From contig JAHIFK010000333.1 in NCBI GenBank assembly GCA_018900975.1, positions 1-9,353 on the forward strand: 9,353 nt of DNA, read 5' to 3'. Under the pieces are notes generated by a model, which searched no databases, was not told where the DNA came from, and was given only the letters and a program-made list of their open reading frames with translations. Positions within the stretch are counted from its first letter, which is position 1, and every line of letters starts with the position of its first letter. This DNA comes from Methanobacteriota archaeon. Its GTDB lineage: Archaea; Halobacteriota; Methanosarcinia; Methanosarcinales; Methanoperedenaceae. Both the position numbers and the translations under genes were made by a program. Below are positions 4,895-9,353 of this stretch, piece after piece.

Positions 4895-6155
4895 ATCCAG
4901 CCCTCAATAGCAATTCTTTTGCTTTTTCCTCTCCCGTATCCACAGGCTCCCATACTTTACTTGCTACAAGAGAAACCCCGAATTCGCCTTTTGACATGTT
5001 GCCTCTTGCTTTCAGGAGCTTTCCCAGCAGCTTCTTTCTGACTTCTTCTTCAACAGCCGCTGTAGTCATCGCAGCCTTTGCTATCTCTTTTGCCTGTTCG
5101 ATGGTGATCCCGCAAAGAGCCTGCGTCAGCTCGGCATTAAGAACGAGGCTCATTGATCCAGTCCCGTCATCGATAATGGATTTAACGCGCATATCCATCT
5201 TCTCATCCACTTTGCCGTGTACCCTGCACATGCTTTTTTGAATTACGCGGAAGCATTCGGGGCAGCGGGCTATTAACCCTGACCCCGGTCTCACTGAGAG
5301 GATGTTACCTTCGATAACCACATCAAAAGCCCCTTCACTCTCGATGATATCCCTTATCATGACCTTCTTCGGTTCTTTGAACTCGATAGTCTTTTCAAGC
5401 TTCGTTATTTTGCTGTTCTCATTGATGTGCAGTGTTGGGACACCCCTGAATGAGCGCACATAGGCGTTTTTTACATCTATCGTGTTCCCTGTAACAAGTT
5501 CAGGCAGCAGCACCCATGAAGTGAACGGAGCCTTTGTTTTATCATCCGCGCCTATCCCGTTCAGGATCTTCTTGCTTCCGTCTTTTGTTATTATCTCACG
5601 GGGCTCTATGCTCAGGATTGTGAACGCAGCGTTCACGTTCACATCCCCGTCCCTTAATTCAGCAAGTTTTTTCTGCAAAATTTCCGGGTTTATCGTAAGT
5701 GTGGTATTGAGTTTCGTGACTTTTGATTTATTCCCGAAATTTATCTCAGGTCTATCCTGCCAGTTCCTCACGTAAGCCGAAGTTATGTGGACAACGTCGC
5801 CTGCATTCAGCTCGAAATCATGCCATGCTGTGAAGCTTCTCGCTGCGGTCTCGTCACCCAGGATACCTGAAAAAATAGTCTTTTCAATAGTATTCGAATT
5901 AATGGTCTTTCTTGTGAGTTCCATTACCTGCGCAGTAAATTCGATATTACGATCGCTTATTTTGATGTCGCAAAGTTTCCGGACTATGCTTTTGTCAGCC
6001 CCGCCGTATTTCTTTATAAGGCTGCGCTTTGCTTCTTCAATGGGTACCCTGAACTCAATAAGCTTCTTTAAATCCGCCAATATACTGTTTTCGTCTATTT
6101 CGCTATCAAGCGCCCTTTTTATTTCGTCAACATGAGGCGCAAATTCATCTTCCAT
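4878..6155 (-). CDS. rpa: Replication protein A, multi-OB-fold subunit with zinc finger
   Basis: A 425-residue archaeal RPA large-subunit-like protein that binds single-stranded DNA in replication, recombination and repair. A helical N-terminal segment (residues 1-60) precedes two OB folds that are visibly related: SFTAWHDFELNAGDVV...AYVRNWQDRPEI...SKVTKL near 105-150 is echoed by PFTSWVLLPELVTGNTI...AYVRSFRGVPTL...SKITKL near 208-253. A third OB fold carries a zinc site with Cys298-x2-Cys301-x8-Cys310-x2-His313, as in the C-terminal domain of RPA70, and continues through DDGTGSMSLVLNAE. A charged helical tail follows. The start is ATG 6155 with GGAGG 4 nt upstream. It heads the operon with the RPA-associated protein, phosphoesterase and winged-helix genes, downstream of scpB but with its own likely promoter. 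Numbering of archaeal RPAs varies, so rpa1 is not asserted. Confidence 0.92.
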   Translation of the reverse strand: MEDEFAPHVDEIKRALDSEIDENSILADLKKLIEFRVPIEEAKRSLIKKYGGADKSIVRKLCDIKISDRNIEFTAQVMELTRKTINSNTIEKTIFSGILGDETAARSFTAWHDFELNAGDVVHITSAYVRNWQDRPEINFGNKSKVTKLNTTLTINPEILQKKLAELRDGDVNVNAAFTILSIEPREIITKDGSKKILNGIGADDKTKAPFTSWVLLPELVTGNTIDVKNAYVRSFRGVPTLHINENSKITKLEKTIEFKEPKKVMIRDIIESEGAFDVVIEGNILSVRPGSGLIARCPECFRVIQKSMCRVHGKVDEKMDMRVKSIIDDGTGSMSLVLNAELTQALCGITIEQAKEIAKAAMTTAAVEEEVRKKLLGKLLKARGNMSKGEFGVSLVASKVWEPVDTGEEKAKELLLRAGYGKDT

Positions 6156-6159
6156 AAAG

Positions 6160-6164
6160 CCTCC
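6160..6164 (-). promoter_or_regulatory. Strong Shine-Dalgarno site of rpa
   Basis: AAGGAGG with GGAGG at 6164-6160 lies 4 nt before the ATG at 6155. It is a stronger site than those of its neighbours and supports this start. Confidence 0.65.
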
Positions 6165-6203
6165 TTCAGACTGATGGAACTGGAGTTAATAGGGCTGGAA
6201 TGG

Positions 6204-6210
6204 ATAAAAA
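6204..6210 (-). promoter_or_regulatory. TATA box candidate for the RPA operon
   Basis: Minus-strand TTTTTAT at 6210-6204 sits in the 69-nt gap between scpB and rpa. Initiation about 25 bp on would leave a leader of roughly 25 nt containing the Shine-Dalgarno site. The T run directly after the scpB stop could also serve as a weak terminator for scpAB. Confidence 0.4.
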
Positions 6211-6224
6211 GCCATCGGACAAAT

Positions 6225-7319
6225 TTACTTCGTCTTCTTCTTCAGCCCCTCTATCAATGCATCATACCTCTGGCATATCCTCTTCACCACATCCATCTCG
6301 GCGTTCTTATGAGTTGGAATAAGCACATCAGCCCCGGATCCGATCTCTTTCCCATCGCTTGATGTCCCATAATCCGGGGCGATCTTCACGCCATCAGATG
6401 ATATCCCGAGGCGCAATTCATTGACCATCTTTGATATCATCTCTGTTTGTGGCGCGGCTTTTCGGGTTATTGAATATGTTTTTTCTACGTACTCATCCTT
6501 AAGGCCTGAAATTTGCTCAATGCTATCCTTTACTTTTCTAGAAGAACCGTACTCAGCAAGCAGATTGATCGAATTGACAAGTTCATCGAACGTTGTGGCA
6601 GAGACCTCAATTATCCTGCCGTCAAAGTAACCTCCGATCTTTTGCTGGTAGCCTTTCGAGATAACAAGCACGCCGAGTTCAGCTAGATTGTCGCGTTCCT
6701 CGTCTGAGGGAGAATACGGGTTCACGACCTGATATTCCGCTATCCCGCAAAGTCCCATCAGCGACTCGAACATTGGCGTGACGCCGATGCCCTGTTTCCC
6801 CAGCCACTTATCAAGCCCCATCTGCTGCTCCTTTGCAAGATCGATTATCTTTCGCCTTATCGCATCAGGGTCTCCTGAATCAAGGTTGAAATACTCTGCG
6901 AACCGATGGGTTGTGGAGAGTAGCTTCGTCCTGCCCTGGGGCACCGCTGAAATGAAACCCCATTCTTCAAGTTCCCTGACATGGTCGTATGCTGCAGCGC
7001 CCCTCCTGTCCACAAGGTCTGCCACGGTGAGCGGCTGGTGATACGCGATCATGGACAGCGTCCTCAGCACCGGTGCACGCAGTTCCTTTGGAGCTAGAGA
7101 CCTTACCTTCTCAGCATACTCAGGCATCACCTGCATGACATATCTGCCTTCTATCTCTTTTATCTCAAGAGCAGAGCCTCGCTGCCTGTATTCATCCATC
7201 AACTGCTGCAGAAGATCGCGTGCATTCTTTCCCCTTACAAGGTTAGAAAGCTGCGCTATGTCCAGAGGCTCCCCTGATGCAAATAGCGCAGCCTCAAGTA
7301 TCTCCTTATCACCGGTCAT
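6225..7319 (-). CDS. scpB: SMC-ScpAB complex subunit ScpB with long C-terminal extension
   Basis: ScpB bridges and regulates the kleisin ScpA in the SMC condensin complex. Residues 1-146 are the conserved core of two winged helices: the first spans about 1-75 (EILEAALFASGEPLDIAQLSNL), and the second about 83-146 contains the family signature LRTLSMIAYHQPLTVADLVDRRG followed by LEEWGFISAVPQGRTKLLSTT. The protein is 364 residues, against roughly 180-200 usual for ScpB, so about 215 residues follow the core. This extension looks ordered: GKQGIGVTPMFESLMGLCG, then LAELGVLVISKGYQQKIGGYF with further alpha/beta-like sequence to about 265, a helical stretch, and a basic end with KKKTK. I do not recognise its fold. 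The ATG overlaps the scpA stop by 4 nt (ATGA). Confidence 0.9.
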   Translation of the reverse strand: MTGDKEILEAALFASGEPLDIAQLSNLVRGKNARDLLQQLMDEYRQRGSALEIKEIEGRYVMQVMPEYAEKVRSLAPKELRAPVLRTLSMIAYHQPLTVADLVDRRGAAAYDHVRELEEWGFISAVPQGRTKLLSTTHRFAEYFNLDSGDPDAIRRKIIDLAKEQQMGLDKWLGKQGIGVTPMFESLMGLCGIAEYQVVNPYSPSDEERDNLAELGVLVISKGYQQKIGGYFDGRIIEVSATTFDELVNSINLLAEYGSSRKVKDSIEQISGLKDEYVEKTYSITRKAAPQTEMISKMVNELRLGISSDGVKIAPDYGTSSDGKEIGSGADVLIPTHKNAEMDVVKRICQRYDALIEGLKKKTK

Positions 7320-8011
7320 GAAGCCTCCTGCCTTCGTATGAAAAGCTCGCCGAAAATCTCTTCCTGCTCAAGCCATATCTCCTTTTTTGTAGCAAGGTAG
7401 AGTAGTGCAAGATATGCCATTATCGTTCCAGCCCTGTCAAGGGATCCTGCAAGGTCAGAGAACTGTATAATTTTATGTTTCTCGAAAAGTCCAGTCAATA
7501 TATTCCTCATTTTTACCACCCTGCTCTCGATATCCTCTTCATGCGCTATCGCAAGCACTTCCTTTATAGTAGTCCTGTGTACTTCTTTCTTGCTCCTTAT
7601 GCGCTCAATCCTTCTCTCCTCTATTACTTCTGCTTTTTTCAGTTCTGCCAGAAGTTCTTCAAGAGTCACCGGACGGCGCGATGCGCGGCGCAAGGGAAGT
7701 GTCGGTACCGGATAATCGCTTATCTCGAAATTATCACCTTCATCCATGAATTCTTCGGGAGGCTCTTCCACTTCCACAAGAGCATTGGATTTCATCCGCA
7801 GAAGGATGGCAGCGTACAGCAGCGTCCTGCCAGAAACGCGCAGGTCCATTTTCTCCAGTTCCTCGACCTGCCGCAGGAACTTGTCAGTTATCTCGACAAT
7901 GTCTATGTTCCATGGGTCGATCTCCCCATTTCTTGCGAGATTCACCAGTATCTCTATGGGTTCTTCAAGTATCTTTTCTCCTGTAACTGCCTCAGCCTCG
8001 CCGTTTGTCAT
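7316..8011 (-). CDS. scpA: SMC-ScpAB complex subunit ScpA (kleisin)
   Basis: A 231-residue kleisin that closes the SMC ring and binds ScpB in chromosome condensation and segregation. The N-terminal part has the family pattern EPIEILVNLARNGEIDPWNI, then VEITDKFLRQVEEL and the helix GRTLLYAAILLRMKS, which contacts the SMC neck. A variable acidic middle with PPEEF and the basic LRRASRRP follows, with a charged coiled stretch near 118-150. The C-terminal winged helix, about 170-231, includes LTGLFEKHKIIQFSDLAG and TIMAYLALLYLATKKEIWLEQEEIFGELFI and contacts the SMC head. The length is normal for the family. ATG 8011 lies just after a well-placed TATA box and has no Shine-Dalgarno sequence, so the mRNA is probably leaderless. 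The stop overlaps the scpB start by 4 nt. No smc gene is within the window. Confidence 0.9.
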   Translation of the reverse strand: MTNGEAEAVTGEKILEEPIEILVNLARNGEIDPWNIDIVEITDKFLRQVEELEKMDLRVSGRTLLYAAILLRMKSNALVEVEEPPEEFMDEGDNFEISDYPVPTLPLRRASRRPVTLEELLAELKKAEVIEERRIERIRSKKEVHRTTIKEVLAIAHEEDIESRVVKMRNILTGLFEKHKIIQFSDLAGSLDRAGTIMAYLALLYLATKKEIWLEQEEIFGELFIRRQEAS

Positions 8012-8030
8012 GTTTGTATTAATATAAGCC

Positions 8031-8038
8031 TATAAAAG
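8031..8038 (-). promoter_or_regulatory. TATA box of the scpAB operon
   Basis: Minus-strand CTTTTATA at 8038-8031 is centred about 24 bp before the ATG of scpA, with no Shine-Dalgarno sequence between. This is the expected geometry for a leaderless archaeal transcript and separates scpAB transcription from taw1, whose stop is at 8073. Confidence 0.55.
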
Positions 8039-8072
8039 CACATAAGGGTTTTGTTGGATCGCAAGAAATCCT

Positions 8073-9023
8073 TTACAAGATCATATGTTTCCTGCCATCC
8101 TTTGATAACAACACGACCCGGCTTTTTTCTGATCCATCCGCAATTGAATAATCAAGCGCCTTCGCGACCTGTTTTGAAAAATCAAGCACTTCTTCATGAG
8201 ATGGCATGCTGTCCCTGGTAAGGCGGTTCCTTGAAAAACCCAGGTGCATGTAGGCTTTCAGTTCCACATAATCCGGTTCAGCAAGCCCGATCAGGTGCGC
8301 ATAACCTTCAGGGGCGTTCATATTTACACTTTTTGTGAGGGTTATCCTTACTGCAGTCCGTGTTCCGGAGCCTTTCATGATTTCAAGCGATTGTTTTATA
8401 TTCTCCCATGTGTCGGCAAGCGGAGCGCATGCCTTTAGATATGTTTCTCTATCAGGCGCGTTCAGGCTCATGTAAAGCTGGGTTGGCTTGAGTTTTCCGA
8501 CCATCTCAGGATTCGTCCCATTCGTTACAACAAATGTGGTCATTCCTTTTTTATGGAACTCTTCTATGAGTTCGGGTAGATATGGATATAGCGTAGGCTC
8601 ACCGGCAAGCGATATAGCAGCATGTTTCGGCTCAAAAGCTTCTTTCCACCTGGTCATGTCCGTGAATTCCGAGCCGCCGTACCCTGACACAAGACGGCGC
8701 TGTTCTATGAGACAGCTTTTTACAATATCTTCAGGTAAGTCCCACTGGTCAGGAACATCCACGGGAACCTCGACAGCCCTCCAGCAGTGGAGACATCGGT
8801 GGTTGCATACAAGGGTCGGTGTCATCTGGATGCATCGGTGTGATTTCATGCCGTAGAACTTCGATTTATAACAGCCGCCGTCGTTGCGCATGCTCTTGTT
8901 GAGCCACAGGCATGTCTTTACAGCGCCGTGGGTGCCTGCAAGGTGGTAGCCGTGTTTTTTCAGGATTTCTCTGGTCGTATTGGATATTGGTGTCATTTTA
9001 GGGTAGGGTCTATTATCCAGCAT
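8073..9023 (-). CDS. taw1: tRNA 4-demethylwyosine synthase (Taw1/TYW1)
   Basis: A radical SAM enzyme that condenses N1-methylguanosine-37 of tRNA-Phe with pyruvate carbons to make 4-demethylwyosine, the first tricyclic step of wyosine synthesis. The SAM-cluster motif is CNHRCLHC (Cys73, Cys77, Cys80). Ahead of it Cys38, Cys51 and Cys64, each 13 residues apart, are the ligands of the second 4Fe-4S cluster characteristic of Taw1 (AVKTCLW, GGCYKSKFYG, SHRCIQMTP). Downstream, ISLAGEPTLYPYLPELI, TFVVTNGT, LYMSLNAPD and VELKAYMHLGFS are typical family segments. Length (316) is normal. The start is uncertain: ATG 9023 is used here, but ATG 8998 (residue 10) gives an N-terminus closer to known short archaeal forms and lies about 28 bp after the TTTAATAT at 9032-9025. 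The eukaryotic flavodoxin-like domain is absent, as usual in archaea. It is transcribed divergently from the adenosyltransferase gene that supplies its cosubstrate. Confidence 0.95.
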   Translation of the reverse strand: MLDNRPYPKMTPISNTTREILKKHGYHLAGTHGAVKTCLWLNKSMRNDGGCYKSKFYGMKSHRCIQMTPTLVCNHRCLHCWRAVEVPVDVPDQWDLPEDIVKSCLIEQRRLVSGYGGSEFTDMTRWKEAFEPKHAAISLAGEPTLYPYLPELIEEFHKKGMTTFVVTNGTNPEMVGKLKPTQLYMSLNAPDRETYLKACAPLADTWENIKQSLEIMKGSGTRTAVRITLTKSVNMNAPEGYAHLIGLAEPDYVELKAYMHLGFSRNRLTRDSMPSHEEVLDFSKQVAKALDYSIADGSEKSRVVLLSKDGRKHMIL

Positions 9024-9024
9024 A

Positions 9025-9040
9025 ATATTAAAGATATAAC
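9025..9040 (-). promoter_or_regulatory. TATA-like sequences for taw1
   Basis: Minus-strand GTTATATCTTTAATAT at 9040-9025 holds two overlapping TATA-like elements. Their distance to the two candidate starts (9023 and 8998) favours the downstream ATG for a leaderless transcript, but does not decide the question. Confidence 0.3.
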
Positions 9041-9067
9041 CTGAACTGTGAAGTTCCGAACCGAAAG

Positions 9068-9077
9068 TTTTTAAATA
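9068..9077 (+). promoter_or_regulatory. TATA box of the methionine adenosyltransferase gene
   Basis: TTTTTAAATA at 9068-9077, preceded by the purine-rich CCGAAAG that fits a BRE, lies about 45 bp before the ATG. Initiation would fall near 9098-9103, leaving a short leader that includes the ribosome-binding site. Confidence 0.6.
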
Positions 9078-9105
9078 CCATATATCATCAAAGGATGAAT
9101 ACTTC

Positions 9106-9110
9106 GAGGT
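9106..9110 (+). promoter_or_regulatory. Shine-Dalgarno site of the adenosyltransferase gene
   Basis: GAGGT at 9106-9110 ends 6 nt before the ATG at 9117 and supports this start. Confidence 0.6.
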
Positions 9111-9116
9111 AATTTA

Positions 9117-9353
9117 ATGGCAAGAAACATACGTGTTGAGAAAATCACACAGACTCCTATAGAAAAACAGGAGATTGAGATCGTAGAAAGAAAAGGGGTC
9201 GGTCATCCCGACAGCATGGCTGACGGCTTTGCAGAAGCAGTAAGCCGGGGGCTTTGCAACGAATATATCAAAAAAATTGGAACTGTGCTTCATCACAATA
9301 CAGACCAGGTCGAAGTCGTGGCAGGGCGCTCGCATCCAGAATACAGGGGTGGA
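9117..9353 (+). CDS. mat: Methionine adenosyltransferase, archaeal type (3'-truncated by window edge)
   Basis: Makes S-adenosylmethionine from methionine and ATP in the cytoplasm. The 79 codons present begin MARNIRVEKI and contain the hallmark of the archaeal adenosyltransferase family: ERKGVGHPDSMADGFAEAVSR at about residues 24-44, corresponding to the GHPD motif, then LHHNTDQVEVVAGRS near 58-72 and the start of a glycine-rich segment (YRGG) at the window edge. The family is about 400 residues, so roughly four-fifths lies beyond the window. A well-placed TATA box and a GAGGT ribosome-binding site precede the ATG. It is divergent from taw1, which uses S-adenosylmethionine both for radical chemistry and downstream in wyosine synthesis. 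Confidence 0.93.
   Translation, partial: MARNIRVEKITQTPIEKQEIEIVERKGVGHPDSMADGFAEAVSRGLCNEYIKKIGTVLHHNTDQVEVVAGRSHPEYRGG

Noticed and set aside
4461..5241. Several + strand open frames of 60-130 codons across the RPA genes
   Set aside because: All are antisense to well-recognised proteins, with Ser/Phe/Leu-rich composition typical of shadow frames.
9114..9335. 73-codon open frame on the minus strand over the start of the adenosyltransferase gene
   Set aside because: It is the antisense shadow of a clearly conserved enzyme with its own promoter and ribosome-binding site.

Overview
The window is archaeal chromosomal DNA. A wyosine-synthesis Taw1, the archaeal-type methionine adenosyltransferase, an RPA/RPA-associated-protein/phosphoesterase cluster and TATA-box promoters close to start codons all point to an archaeon. 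The set of genes (zinc-finger RPA with its associated protein and phosphoesterase, together with ScpA/ScpB) and the protein flavour suggest a euryarchaeon near the Methanosarcinales/Methanomicrobia, possibly a Methanoperedens-like lineage. That placement is inference, because no methanogenesis gene lies in the window.

Layout, left to right. (1) 2-688 (+) is the 3' part of a radical SAM gene resembling the biotin-synthase-related family; its radical SAM cysteines lie upstream of the window. (2) 689-1349 has no convincing intact gene. It holds coding-like scraps with in-frame stops, a strongly G-rich tract (1014-1070), a 29-codon ORF and a TATA box. (3) 1350-1685 (+) is a small AT-rich HNH endonuclease gene that looks acquired, with an uncertain 5' end. 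(4) 1719-2312 (-) is an orphan PD-(D/E)XK nuclease domain with a C-terminal cysteine cluster, convergent with the HNH gene. (5) 2313-2776 is non-coding and carries two adjacent imperfect inverted repeats, each built from 9-nt units, behind a promoter-like sequence. (6) 2777-8011 (-) is a block for genome maintenance: scpA and scpB (condensin subunits), then, from its own promoter, RPA, RPA-associated protein, RPA-associated phosphoesterase and a small winged-helix protein. (7) 8073-9023 (-) is taw1. (8) 9117 to the window edge (+) is the start of the S-adenosylmethionine synthetase gene, divergent from taw1.

How the genes fit together. ScpA and ScpB are the kleisin and winged-helix partners of SMC in chromosome organisation; no SMC gene is present here. 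RPA and its partner bind single-stranded DNA in replication and repair, and the phosphoesterase is a known neighbour of RPA in haloarchaea. Stop/start overlaps (4 nt for scpA/scpB, 17 nt for rpa/rpap) and very short gaps (2 nt for rpap/phosphoesterase, 1 nt before the winged-helix gene) indicate co-transcription. Taw1 and the adenosyltransferase are linked biochemically, since Taw1 consumes S-adenosylmethionine. The left third (689-2776) is the accessory part: probable acquired or decayed nuclease genes, degenerate sequence and the repeat element. The clearest unexplained items are the 9-nt periodic inverted repeats, the long C-terminal extension of ScpB and the winged-helix gene attached to the RPA operon.
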